DNA from: Weissella uvarum
GTDB taxonomy: Bacteria; Bacillota; Bacilli; Lactobacillales; Lactobacillaceae
Assembly: GCF_016908785.1 (NCBI RefSeq)
Contig: NZ_JAFBEO010000004.1
Location: 80,929 to 144,928, forward strand
Direction of reading: 5' to 3'
DNA: 64,000 nucleotides
In this document: one piece after another, positions 10,266 through 17,878 of the stretch
How the letters are laid out: the number at the start of each line of letters is the position of its first letter
How positions within the stretch are numbered: position 1 is the stretch's first letter
Made by a program: the position numbers and the translations under genes
Notes under the pieces: generated by a model
What the model was told of the DNA's origin: nothing
What the model saw: only the letters and a program-made list of their open reading frames with translations
The model's database searches: none

Positions 10266-10790
10266 ATGAGAGTGAGAGGGATTACCTTGGCGGCAATGTT
10301 TGCCGCTATTATTAGTATTATTGCGCCCTTTGCGTTACCAATTGGAATGGTTCCGTTAAGCATGCAGACATTGATTGTGCCATTAGTAGCAAGTATTACG
10401 ACGCCGCGGATTGCAGTGTTGTCGGTTCTAGGGTATTTTGCTGTTGGCTTGGTTGGCTTACCAGTGTTCGCAGGCTTTCATAGTGGCTTGTCTAGTTTTG
10501 TAGCGCCGAATGGTGGTTATCTATTAGGAATGCTAATTTTTCCTTTGGTGAATAGTCCAATGTTAAAGCGTTGGCCAGGTTGGTTGAGCTTAGTATTGAG
10601 CAATTTGTTGGCAGCAATCTTACAACTTGGCTTTGGATCTTTATGGTTGGGTATTGCAGCCCATTTGTCACCTCAAGCTGCCTTAAGCACAGGCTTTGTT
10701 GGTTTCTTAGTACCATTAGTGATTAAGGTCGTCTTAGTGGTCTTAATCGTATTGATTATGAAGCGATCAATGCGTTTGCCAATTGCATAA
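10266..10790 (+). CDS. bioY: BioY biotin transporter, ECF S-component
   Basis: Substrate-binding membrane subunit of an ECF transporter for biotin; the shared energising subunits are not in this window. It is 174 residues with about six hydrophobic segments, as is usual for BioY. Recognisable family parts are the GITLAAMFAAI start, PLSMQTL, and the glycine-rich GNGGYLLGM-like loop (here APNGGYLLGM). I chose ATG 10266, five bases after AGGAG at 10256-10260; the GTG at 10260 overlaps that ribosome site. It lies 8 bases after birA. With birA it suggests that the cell imports rather than makes biotin. Confidence 0.92.
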   Translation: MRVRGITLAAMFAAIISIIAPFALPIGMVPLSMQTLIVPLVASITTPRIAVLSVLGYFAVGLVGLPVFAGFHSGLSSFVAPNGGYLLGMLIFPLVNSPMLKRWPGWLSLVLSNLLAAILQLGFGSLWLGIAAHLSPQAALSTGFVGFLVPLVIKVVLVVLIVLIMKRSMRLPIA

Positions 10791-10817
10791 GTTGATGCGG
10801 GGTGTAAGGAGAAAGTT

Positions 10818-11387
10818 GTGAAACGTAAAATATTTGTTGTCACGGGTAATACCGGAACTGGTAAAACGACTGTGACAAAATACTTAAATGAATTTTTTGA
10901 AATGCCTAAGGTGGTAACACATACCACACGGGCACCACGAATTGACGAAATGGATCAAGTTGATTATTATTTTGAAACACCAAAAACATTTGATGAAAAT
11001 CATTTTTTAGAAACAGTCTCATATGCTGGTAATCGTTATGGATCTTCCATGGAAGGTTTGGAAAGGGCATTTGAAAAGAATCCGCTCATCACGATTGTCT
11101 TAGACACGAAAGGGGCGACAACTTATGTTGAAAAACTGCCAGAAGACGAGGTTGAAGTCATCTATTTGACCGTTTCAAAGGAACAAGATTTGTATCAACG
11201 TTTAGTGCAACGTGGGGATGATGTGCAAGCAATCCATCATCGTTTAAAAAGTGAAGAATATGAAAGAGATACAACATTACCAGCTGCATTAAAGTCACGA
11301 GCACATATTGTGATTAATGATGATTGGGAACAAACAAAAAAACAAATTAATCAAATCGTCCAAAATGCGATTACAGCTGATACTTAA
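10818..11387 (+). CDS. Guanylate kinase-like protein
   Basis: P-loop protein of the guanylate kinase fold, 189 residues. Walker A is GNTGTGKTT from residue 10. The GMP-binding region is recognisable but diverged: THTTRAPRIDEMDQVDYYF, then SYAGNRYGSS where housekeeping Gmk has a YGT-type loop, and DTKGA where Gmk has DVQGA. This looks like the second, paralogous kinase found in lactic acid bacteria rather than the essential Gmk; the true substrate is uncertain. The start is GTG 10818 behind AAGGAG. It lies 27 bases after bioY and 20 before the serine-rich gene, apparently within one operon. Confidence 0.75.
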   Translation: MKRKIFVVTGNTGTGKTTVTKYLNEFFEMPKVVTHTTRAPRIDEMDQVDYYFETPKTFDENHFLETVSYAGNRYGSSMEGLERAFEKNPLITIVLDTKGATTYVEKLPEDEVEVIYLTVSKEQDLYQRLVQRGDDVQAIHHRLKSEEYERDTTLPAALKSRAHIVINDDWEQTKKQINQIVQNAITADT

Positions 11388-11407
11388 GAAAAAAGGAGGG
11401 ATATTAT

Positions 11408-11887
11408 ATGGCATATCGAACACCACCATTTATTACACCTGTGGCGTTAGTATCGATTATTTTAGCTTTGAGTGCTGGAAATGCAGTCGTTAATGTGACG
11501 ACAAAAACGCATAACGGTGGTCCAACTAAGGAGCAGGTGGCTTCAAGTAAAAAAGCATCTGAAAAACGCTCAGCTTCAATTTCTGAATCAAAGAGTCAAA
11601 GTCAAAAGGAGGCTAGCCGTCAGAGTGCATCTTCTGACACGAATGATGATTCAATGAATGCTTCAAGTAGTGCGGTTGATGAAACACAAGCAAGTTCTGA
11701 GAAGCAACAAAATGGTAGTCAATCCGAAAATCAGCAGGCCTCTTCGTCAGCCGCCTCTGAGGATAATACTGGTTCAGCTTCATCAAGTGCGCAGGAGAGT
11801 AGTTCAGCTCAAAATAATGGCGGAGAATCAGGGACGCAAACGCATGCGTCATCAACGGCGACCCAAGATCAAGGAGGTAATGATTAA
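11408..11887 (+). CDS. Serine-rich membrane-anchored protein, unknown function
   Basis: Protein of 159 residues that I do not recognise. Residues about 10-30 form one hydrophobic segment with a short basic start and no obvious cleavage site, so probably an anchor. The rest, from about residue 38, is low-complexity and very rich in Ser, Gln, Asn, Ala and Glu, with SSS and SAQE-type runs, as in an extracellular stalk or linker. There is no cysteine, LPXTG motif or folded domain. A full-strength ribosome site AAGGAGG precedes ATG 11408. Its TAA overlaps the next start by one base, so the two products are probably made together and may interact. Confidence 0.7.
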   Translation: MAYRTPPFITPVALVSIILALSAGNAVVNVTTKTHNGGPTKEQVASSKKASEKRSASISESKSQSQKEASRQSASSDTNDDSMNASSSAVDETQASSEKQQNGSQSENQQASSSAASEDNTGSASSSAQESSSAQNNGGESGTQTHASSTATQDQGGND

Positions 11888-12687
11888 TGTTATCAATGCT
11901 TGATTTAATCAATCACTACATGGGTTATCTGAACGTTAACTCTAAATTCAAGGGTCGGGTTTATACCTTACTTGCCTTAGTTGGTGATGCCTATATTTTG
12001 TACTTGGCTTTTTCATATTTTAAGAATCACGCCTATGTGCGAGGCGCTTTGTTGTGTTTAGCTTTTCTGGGCATTCTCTATTTTGCGGTAATTAATTTTT
12101 ATTATTACTTCACCCAACGTGAGCCAAAATGGGATGTCTCGCCATATATTGCGAAGGTCTTAGGCGCGGAAGAGCAAAAACAAGAGACTCAACAAGCGGG
12201 TGATAATGTTCAATTTGTGCCTGCAAACGGCTTGTATAACAATGAAGATGTTTTGCCAGCGACGGTTGTATTGGATCCTGGAAAACAGGTTGATTTGAGC
12301 CAAATTGCGGATACTTTGGTGCAAACACATTTGGCTGATAATAATTATGGTGGCCTCAGTGATGCAGAACAAATGGCGCAACTAGAGAATGGACAGACTA
12401 AGCTGTATGCGGATGGTGATGGGATGCCGTTACCATATTATAAATTACAGCAAGATCAAGATGGCTTAGCCGTTTATGGTGGAGTCAATGAAATGTCTGC
12501 AGAACGCTTAGGCTTGATTACTAAGGTGGGATTACAACCAATCCATGAAGCATTACGCCATTACGATTTATTTATCGCAACAGCGACCATTCAAGGTGGC
12601 CCTGCCCATGTTAAAGGACGTTCAGGATTAACCACGGTCCAAGATCCGTATGACTTGCAAGTTACCTTAGCTTATCAAGCAAAATAA
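11887..12687 (+). CDS. Two-TM protein of a lactobacillus-specific uncharacterised family
   Basis: Protein of 266 residues that resembles a conserved but uncharacterised Lactobacillaceae family (possibly DUF6681; the name is from memory). There are two hydrophobic segments, at about residues 24-41 and 48-66, then a long soluble part with VLDPGKQVDLSQIADTLVQTH and a C-terminal VTLAYQAK. The start ATG 11887 shares its A with the preceding TAA and has AAGGAGGT six bases upstream, a classic translational-coupling arrangement. It is the last gene before a strong terminator at 12728. The soluble part is probably cytoplasmic, but topology is not certain. Confidence 0.7.
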   Translation: MLSMLDLINHYMGYLNVNSKFKGRVYTLLALVGDAYILYLAFSYFKNHAYVRGALLCLAFLGILYFAVINFYYYFTQREPKWDVSPYIAKVLGAEEQKQETQQAGDNVQFVPANGLYNNEDVLPATVVLDPGKQVDLSQIADTLVQTHLADNNYGGLSDAEQMAQLENGQTKLYADGDGMPLPYYKLQQDQDGLAVYGGVNEMSAERLGLITKVGLQPIHEALRHYDLFIATATIQGGPAHVKGRSGLTTVQDPYDLQVTLAYQAK

Positions 12688-12700
12688 ATAATGTTCGTGT
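12687..12700 (-). promoter_or_regulatory. PurR-like box, copy A
   Basis: Read on the minus strand the core is ACACGAACATTA, inside a longer AAAACACGAACATT. The same 14-mer occurs upstream of the opp operon. It matches the CGAAC-core PurBox known for PurR in Firmicutes. It lies about 90-105 bases upstream of the predicted start of transcription of the amino-acid ABC operon. No properly spaced inverted partner is seen next to it. Confidence 0.45.
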
Positions 12701-12727
12701 TTTAATTGTTTTAGCATGACTTTGAGT

Positions 12728-12755
12728 AAAAAAAAGCCCTTTCTGGGCTTTTTTA
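12728..12755 (+). terminator. Intrinsic terminator closing the birA-bioY operon
   Basis: GCCC pairs with GGGC, extended by flanking A and T runs to about 10 bp, loop TTTCT, ending in six Ts. The next promoter begins directly after it. Confidence 0.9.
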
Positions 12756-12784
12756 TTGACATCAAGTCCGCTTAATACTAATAT
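12756..12784 (+). promoter_or_regulatory. Strong promoter of the amino-acid ABC operon
   Basis: -35 TTGACA (12756-12761) and -10 TAATAT (12779-12784) with a 17-base spacer. Transcription should start near 12791, giving a leader of about 110 bases before the ATPase gene. Confidence 0.85.
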
Positions 12785-12790
12785 GAACAC

Positions 12791-12870
12791 AGTACAACAA
12801 ATAGATGTTCGTATGTACCCCGGTGTGGCTGTCTGTCGCACCGGGTTGCTTTATATCTATTTTGTTTTTA
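12791..12870 (+). promoter_or_regulatory. Structured leader RNA of the amino-acid ABC operon
   Basis: After the predicted start of transcription there is a second CGAAC box (ATGTTCG, 12805-12811), then a strong hairpin. CCCGGTGTGGC (12819-12829) pairs with GTCGCACCGGG (12835-12845), including U-G pairs, around a five-base loop. A T-rich stretch follows (TTGCTTTATATCTATTTTGTTTTT). The T run is interrupted, so this may be an attenuator, an RNA-stabilising hairpin or a protein-binding site. I do not recognise a known riboswitch class. Confidence 0.5.
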
Positions 12871-12902
12871 AGGTAATGATTTTATTTTTAGGAGGACACC
12901 CG

Positions 12903-13637
12903 ATGTCAATGATCGAGTTTAAGGATGTCGAAAAGTATTATGGAGAATTCCATGCTTTGCATGATATCAATTTAAAAGTTGAAAAAGGTGAAACAGTTGT
13001 TTTGCTAGGACCATCAGGATCAGGAAAGTCGACCTTGATTAGAACGGTTAACGGATTGGAATCAATTGAAGGAGGCCAATTGATTGTTAATAATCAAGAT
13101 TTGGCAAATCCAAAAACTGATTTGAATCGCCTCCGTAAAGATGTTGGTATGGTATTCCAGCACTTTAATTTATATGCAAATAAAACGATTCTTGAAAATA
13201 TTATGTTAGCACCACGTTTGGTGTTGCATCGTGATGAGACGAGCAATAAGAAAATGGCCATGGAGTTACTTGACCGCGTGGACTTGGCAGACCAAGCCAA
13301 CAAGTACCCATCACAGTTATCTGGGGGTCAACAACAACGAATTGCCATTGCACGTTCATTAGCCATGGAACCTAAGGCGCTTTTGTTTGACGAACCAACC
13401 TCAGCTTTAGACCCAGAAATGGTTAATGGTGTATTGAAGATCATGCGTGAAATTGCGCAAGATTCATCAATGACGATGTTGGTTGTGACACACGAAATGG
13501 GATTTGCTAAGCAAGTGGCTGATCGGGTTATTTTCATGGCTGATGGTAAAATCTTGGAAGATGCACCAACGGAACAATTCTTTGAAAACCCATCTGAGCC
13601 ACGGGCTCGTCAATTCTTGTCACAAATCGTGCACTAA
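12903..13637 (+). CDS. glnQ: Polar amino-acid ABC transporter ATPase
   Basis: ATP-binding subunit of a PAAT-family importer (glutamine/glutamate/arginine type). It is 244 residues, the normal length. Walker A GPSGSGKS is at residues 36-43, the signature LSGGQQQR starts at 139, Walker B is LLFDEPTSALDPE, and the H-loop is in VVTHEMGF. The longer open frame upstream runs through the leader hairpin; ATG 12903 with AGGAGGA six bases before it is the real start. It is the first gene of a four-gene operon with a binding protein and two permeases. The exact amino acid is not certain. Confidence 0.93.
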   Translation: MSMIEFKDVEKYYGEFHALHDINLKVEKGETVVLLGPSGSGKSTLIRTVNGLESIEGGQLIVNNQDLANPKTDLNRLRKDVGMVFQHFNLYANKTILENIMLAPRLVLHRDETSNKKMAMELLDRVDLADQANKYPSQLSGGQQQRIAIARSLAMEPKALLFDEPTSALDPEMVNGVLKIMREIAQDSSMTMLVVTHEMGFAKQVADRVIFMADGKILEDAPTEQFFENPSEPRARQFLSQIVH

Positions 13638-13649
13638 GGGGGTGGCAAC

Positions 13650-14507
13650 ATGCCAAGTAAGATGAAAAAACGCATTCTTGGATTGGCCCTAGGTAGCTTG
13701 ATGATTGGTGGTTTAACATTAGGGTTAGCCAGCCCAACTGTACAGGCAAAGTCTAAGGAAGAACCTAAGAACCAAACTTACTATCAAATTAAAAAGACCC
13801 ATAAAATGCAGTGGGGTGTTAAAGGTGATACTAAGCTAATGGGGCTAATGGATATCAAAACTGGTAAATTACAAGGTTTTGATATTGATATGGCCAAAGA
13901 GATTACGAAGCGAGTTGATCCAAAAGCTAAGCCAGTGTTTACGCAGATTACTTCTGGAACTCGTATCCCAATGCTATTAAATGGTAATATCGATGCGATT
14001 ATCGCAACGATGAGTATTACACCAGAACGTGAAGAAGTCGTTGATTTTTCAAAGCCATATTTTAAGGCGGGACAAGCAATTTTGGTTAAAAAGGACAGTA
14101 AGATCAAGTCAATCAAGGATTTGAATCATTCCAACATGAAAATCTTAGCTGTTCAAGGTTCTAACTCATTACAGAATGCTAAAAAGTATGCGCCAAAGGC
14201 TAAGGGTTCGGCATTGCAAGATTATGCCACAGCTTTGACAGCCTTACAATCAGGCCAAGGGGATGCATTGACAACTGATAGTAGTATTCTATATGGAATG
14301 GCTGTAGACAATAAAGATACTAAGGTTGTTGGTGGTAATTTCACTGATGATCCATATGGTGTTGCCATGGCCAAAAATGATCCAAAATTACGTCATGCTA
14401 TTAATCATGCGATTGATGATATTAAGGCTGACGGAACGTACGATCGTTTGGCCAAGAAGTGGTTCAGTGATGTGCCCGGTATGAGTTGGAAGGAGGTCGC
14501 TGAATAA
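13650..14507 (+). CDS. glnH: Amino-acid ABC transporter binding protein, no lipobox
   Basis: Extracellular substrate-binding protein (PBPb fold), 285 residues, for the polar amino-acid importer. Family signatures are MGLMDIKTGKLQGFDIDMAKEI, TSGTRIPMLLNGNIDAIIATMSIT and PEREEVVDFSKPY, the ligand-binding core. Residues 1-33 form a signal peptide ending in PTVQAKS, a type I site. There is no lipobox cysteine, although such proteins in Gram-positive bacteria are usually lipid-anchored, and no other anchor is seen. The start is ATG 13650 behind AAGGGGGTGG. Its stop overlaps the next start by one base. Confidence 0.92.
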   Translation: MPSKMKKRILGLALGSLMIGGLTLGLASPTVQAKSKEEPKNQTYYQIKKTHKMQWGVKGDTKLMGLMDIKTGKLQGFDIDMAKEITKRVDPKAKPVFTQITSGTRIPMLLNGNIDAIIATMSITPEREEVVDFSKPYFKAGQAILVKKDSKIKSIKDLNHSNMKILAVQGSNSLQNAKKYAPKAKGSALQDYATALTALQSGQGDALTTDSSILYGMAVDNKDTKVVGGNFTDDPYGVAMAKNDPKLRHAINHAIDDIKADGTYDRLAKKWFSDVPGMSWKEVAE

Positions 14508-15145
14508 TGTGGTCATTGTTTACGAGTCATGCCAGTGATTTTTTAACTGGTTTTGGATGGACGATTTTATCTAGTGTCATTGCCTTGATTGGTGCAACAA
14601 TTTTGGGCTTGGGCTTTGCTTTATTACAAATTGTGCCTAACCGCGCTGCTAATATTGCCGGTAAAATCTATATTGAAATTGTTCGAAATATTCCGTTATT
14701 GGTGATTACAATGTTTTTCTATGTGGTCGTGGCCAAAGTCTTTCATTTGAACGGCTTTGTTTCTGGAACGATTGGTTTGACGTTGTATTCATCAGCTTTC
14801 ATTGCTGAAACTATTCGTGCGGGAATTAATTCCGTTGATACTGGTCAATATGAAGGTGCCCGCTCGAATGGTTTAACATGGTGGGAAGCTATGCGCTATG
14901 TGGTCTTGCCACAAGCAATTAAGTTAGTGATTCCGCCATTGGGGAATCAATTTGTGAATTTGATTAAAAATTCTTCAATTCTTGCCTTTGTCGCTGGAAT
15001 GGATTTGATGTATCAAGCGAATATGATTTCGCAAACTACTTTTGATACATTTGGACCATATATTATTGTAGCGATTTTCTATCTAATGCTAACAATGCCA
15101 TTGAGTTATTATATGCGTTACTTAGAAAACAAACTTGAGAATTAG
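14507..15145 (+). CDS. Amino-acid ABC transporter permease 1
   Basis: Inner-membrane permease of the HisM/GlnP type, 212 residues with about five TM helices. The EAA-loop motif that contacts the ATPase is visible as GQYEGARSNGLTWWEAMRYVVLPQA. FVNLIKNSSILAFVAG near the C-terminus is typical. The start ATG 14507 shares a base with the stop of the binding protein, so the two are translationally coupled. It forms the channel together with the next gene. Confidence 0.93.
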   Translation: MWSLFTSHASDFLTGFGWTILSSVIALIGATILGLGFALLQIVPNRAANIAGKIYIEIVRNIPLLVITMFFYVVVAKVFHLNGFVSGTIGLTLYSSAFIAETIRAGINSVDTGQYEGARSNGLTWWEAMRYVVLPQAIKLVIPPLGNQFVNLIKNSSILAFVAGMDLMYQANMISQTTFDTFGPYIIVAIFYLMLTMPLSYYMRYLENKLEN

Positions 15146-15156
15146 GAGGAACGAAA

Positions 15157-15816
15157 GTGATGCAAGAATTTTTACAAGCTTACTCATGGATTAATATGCG
15201 CTTCCTCCTAAATGGACTGTGGATTACGGGGATTGTTTCTGTGATTTCAATCCTCTTGAGTTTCGTTTTGGGCTCAGTGTTGGGAATTATCCGTTATATG
15301 GGAGTGAAATATTTATCACGGATTGTCGGTTTTTTGATTGATTTAATTCGAAATTTGCCGCTTTTGTTGATTATTTTCTTTACATACTTTGCTTTGCCTA
15401 AGATTGGTATCCATTTGAATGTGATTACTTCAACGATTGTAGCAATGACGGTGTTTGAATCAGCAATGCTTGCAGAAATTGTCCGTTCTGGAATCAAGGC
15501 GGTTCCAAAGGGACAACTTGAAGGAGCCTTATCGAATGGTTTGAATTTCTATCAAGCCCTCTGGTATGTTTTGCTACCACAAGCTTACAAGAAGATGATT
15601 CCACCGATTGTGTCGCAATTTGTGTCTTTGATTAAGGATACATCGTTGGCAACGATTATTATGTTGCCTGAAGTGACTTTCCGGGCTCAAACGATTTATG
15701 CGCAACAACCTAAGTTCATTATTCCAATGTTCTTGATGTTAGCCATTATGTATTTCGTTTTGAACTTTGCAATTTCACGTTTAGGTGGGTATATTGATCG
15801 CCGGATGGCTTCATAA
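15157..15816 (+). CDS. Amino-acid ABC transporter permease 2
   Basis: Second permease of the same importer, 219 residues, about five TM helices. The EAA loop is GQLEGALSNGLNFYQALWYVLLPQAYK, followed by FVSLIKDTSLATII. AGGAGGA lies seven bases before GTG 15157 and ten before ATG 15160, so either may start translation. It is the last gene of the operon and meets a bidirectional terminator shared with the convergent lactonase gene. Confidence 0.92.
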   Translation: MMQEFLQAYSWINMRFLLNGLWITGIVSVISILLSFVLGSVLGIIRYMGVKYLSRIVGFLIDLIRNLPLLLIIFFTYFALPKIGIHLNVITSTIVAMTVFESAMLAEIVRSGIKAVPKGQLEGALSNGLNFYQALWYVLLPQAYKKMIPPIVSQFVSLIKDTSLATIIMLPEVTFRAQTIYAQQPKFIIPMFLMLAIMYFVLNFAISRLGGYIDRRMAS

Positions 15817-15820
15817 CAAT

Positions 15821-15865
15821 AATAAAAAAGGATTGGCTGTGATAAACAGCCAATCCTTTTTTATT
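15821..15865. terminator. Bidirectional terminator
   Basis: A perfect 19-bp stem (15821-15839 with 15847-15865) and a seven-base loop, with A run on one side and T run on the other. It serves both the ABC operon and the convergent lactonase gene. Confidence 0.92.
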
Positions 15866-15871
15866 ATGCAA

Positions 15872-16900
15872 TTATTCGAAGTAAACACAGACCGTTTCCG
15901 GACCGTAGAAAGTATCATCAAGCAACGTTAACTTACCGTTTGTTTGGTCGATTTCAAATAATGTTAGATTATCTGAGAATTGGTGACCTACAACAATGAA
16001 TTGACCGGTTGGATCGATGTTGAAATCACGTGGGAAGTGACCTTCGGTTTTAATGCGTTGGATTAATTCTAGTTCGCGTCCATCTTCTGATACTTGGAAG
16101 ACTGCGATTGAATCGTGACCACGATTTGAAACATACAATGTATTTGTCTTTTCATTAAAGCGAATGGCTGCAGCACTGTTAAAGTCCGTCCAATCATCAG
16201 GCTTTGTTGAATACTTTTCAACAAAGACCAAATCGCCAGATTCATGATATTCAAGGACAGAAACACTACTATCAAGTTCCCCAACTAAGTAAACATATTT
16301 ACCATTTGGATTGAAGACTAGGTGGCGTGGACCGGTAGCAGGTTGCGCTTTGTAAATTGAACGCGTTGAGATAAGTCCTTTATCTTCAACATCATAAACA
16401 TAAACTTGATCAGTTCCTAAGTCGCAGACAATTAAACGACCATCTGGTGTTTGGTTTGTAAAGTGAATGTGGGGCGCATCCTGGTTAGGATGGGGACCAG
16501 TCTTATCATGATGGTAGTATGATGTTGCGGGACCAACACCTTTTTCTTCCGTCACAGTATAAGTATTTAATTCACCCTTATGGTAATTAGCCCCATAAAT
16601 CAATTGGCGATCTTCGTCAAAAGCAACGTAACAAACAGGTGCGCCAGTTTCTAGGACTTTGTTAATTAGTGTAAAAGTACCATCTTCCTCAGGCTTAAAG
16701 GCTGCGACACCACCCATCCGTTCTTGATCATAAACGGCATAAAGTGTACCGTCGGATGACTTAGTCAAATATGTGGGATTGCTTTCTTTAGCGACCAATT
16801 GCAAGTTTTGCAATTGTTTCTTTTCAGTATCTAATTCAGCACGATAGATACCTTCACTATTTTTCTTAGTATATGTTCCAAGCAATAAAGTTTCAATCAT
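15872..16900 (-). CDS. pgl: 6-phosphogluconolactonase, lactonase (beta-propeller) family
   Basis: Hydrolyses 6-phosphogluconolactone in the oxidative branch that feeds the phosphoketolase pathway of heterofermenters. It is 342 residues, the length of the seven-bladed beta-propeller (YkgB/Pgl) family. Typical repeats are GANYHKGELNTYTV, QDAPHIHFT, GPRHLVFNPNGKYVY and the C-terminal GHFPRDFNIDPTGQF. I start at the ATG complementary to 16898-16900, preceded by GGAGAGG; the frame is open 15 codons further without a ribosome site. It is monocistronic on the minus strand. Confidence 0.88.
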   Translation of the reverse strand: MIETLLLGTYTKKNSEGIYRAELDTEKKQLQNLQLVAKESNPTYLTKSSDGTLYAVYDQERMGGVAAFKPEEDGTFTLINKVLETGAPVCYVAFDEDRQLIYGANYHKGELNTYTVTEEKGVGPATSYYHHDKTGPHPNQDAPHIHFTNQTPDGRLIVCDLGTDQVYVYDVEDKGLISTRSIYKAQPATGPRHLVFNPNGKYVYLVGELDSSVSVLEYHESGDLVFVEKYSTKPDDWTDFNSAAAIRFNEKTNTLYVSNRGHDSIAVFQVSEDGRELELIQRIKTEGHFPRDFNIDPTGQFIVVGHQFSDNLTLFEIDQTNGKLTLLDDTFYGPETVCVYFE

Positions 16901-17021
16901 GAGCCTCTCCTTATCTAATAAAAAAGCAACATCGACCAGTTGCAAGTATTGGTCGGTGTTGCTGTAAAAATAAAATAACCAATAAGCTTTTTATTTACAA
17001 TCTATATAAATTTGTTGATGA

Positions 17022-17639
17022 TTAGTTCTTAATAAAAACATCTTGTGGGAACTTTGGTAGCATCTTATTCCAAATTGAAATCATTGATCCGGCACCAAAG
17101 GCAACCGCAATCGTACCAACACCAATTGGACCAGCCAAGATGAAGGCCAAGATAACAAAGGTAATGTCTTGCCAAGTTCGAACGGCATCATATTCACGAT
17201 GCAATTGCTTTGATAGGATTGGTGCGACCGCATCGTATGGGGCAGTTCCCATGTTACCGGCCATGTAAATTGCTGAACCTAATGTAAATAGAAGGAAACC
17301 AACAACTAACAAAACTAATTTCATCAAAAATGATGCACCACTTAAGTGGAGTGGTTGTAGAACTGAAGTGAAGATTTGGATGAAGACACCAACCAAAGTC
17401 ATGTTCAATAGCGTTCCCCAACCAATAATCTTCTTATTATTGAAGAAAACATAAATCATCATAATTAAGTTTGTGCACAATTGCGTAACACCAAGTGACA
17501 TACCTAATTTAGTTGATAGCCCAATATTGAACGCGGTAAAGGGATCAACCCCTAAGCCGGATTGACGTAATGTTGAGGCTGCCACCCCAATAATCACCAA
17601 ACCAACCATAATATAAGCGATTTGTAATACCTTTTTCAT
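17022..17639 (-). CDS. YczE/YitT-type membrane protein
   Basis: Integral membrane protein of 205 residues with about five hydrophobic helices, of the YczE family, whose function is unknown. Family marks are SGLGVDPFTAFNIGLS and GTAPYDAVAPILS, two related glycine/proline-bearing loops, which suggest an internal duplication. In other bacteria such genes often lie beside MocR-type regulators; none is present here. The start is the ATG complementary to 17637-17639 with GGAGGG upstream. Its 5' region holds a striking inverted repeat with nested direct repeats (17685-17732). Confidence 0.82.
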   Translation of the reverse strand: MKKVLQIAYIMVGLVIIGVAASTLRQSGLGVDPFTAFNIGLSTKLGMSLGVTQLCTNLIMMIYVFFNNKKIIGWGTLLNMTLVGVFIQIFTSVLQPLHLSGASFLMKLVLLVVGFLLFTLGSAIYMAGNMGTAPYDAVAPILSKQLHREYDAVRTWQDITFVILAFILAGPIGVGTIAVAFGAGSMISIWNKMLPKFPQDVFIKN

Positions 17640-17684
17640 AAAAACCCTCCATATTCGTTTGATTTTGATTATAAAGGAAATAAA

Positions 17685-17732
17685 AAAGACATTCAACGGA
17701 TTTTACATTTATTTTACAAATTGAATGTCTTT
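17685..17732 (-). promoter_or_regulatory. Inverted repeat upstream of the yczE-like gene
   Basis: AAAGACATTCAA (17685-17696) pairs perfectly with TTGAATGTCTTT (17721-17732). On the minus strand the stem is followed by TTTTTTATTT, so it could terminate or attenuate transcription into the yczE-like gene. The loop contains ATTTTACA twice (17700-17707 and 17711-17718), spaced 11 bases, one helical turn apart, as in a direct-repeat operator. Confidence 0.5.
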
Positions 17733-17787
17733 CCTATTAGATTTAATCAATTATGTGTATAAATAATGAAGTGAGACACAAGTTATT

Positions 17788-17803
17788 ATGAAAGCGCTTT
17801 TAG
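17788..17803 (+). promoter_or_regulatory. cre-like site for CcpA
   Basis: ATGAAAGCGCTTTTAG matches the catabolite-responsive element consensus WTGNAANCGNWNNCW except at the late C. It lies about 110-125 bases upstream of the predicted opp start of transcription. Confidence 0.4.
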
Positions 17804-17823
17804 CAAAATATGAGAAAAATTAA

Positions 17824-17837
17824 AAACACGAACATTG
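17824..17837 (+). promoter_or_regulatory. PurR-like box, copy B
   Basis: AAAACACGAACATT, identical over 14 bases to the box upstream of the amino-acid ABC operon. It lies about 75-90 bases before the predicted opp start of transcription. Confidence 0.45.
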
Positions 17838-17878
17838 TCATAAAGCAGTGGAAAAGCATAAAAATGAGAATTTTATCA

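Noticed and set aside
11613..11912. Frames on both strands inside the serine-rich gene
   Set aside because: Low-complexity coding sequence leaves other frames open by chance; the coupled ribosome site supports the chosen frame.
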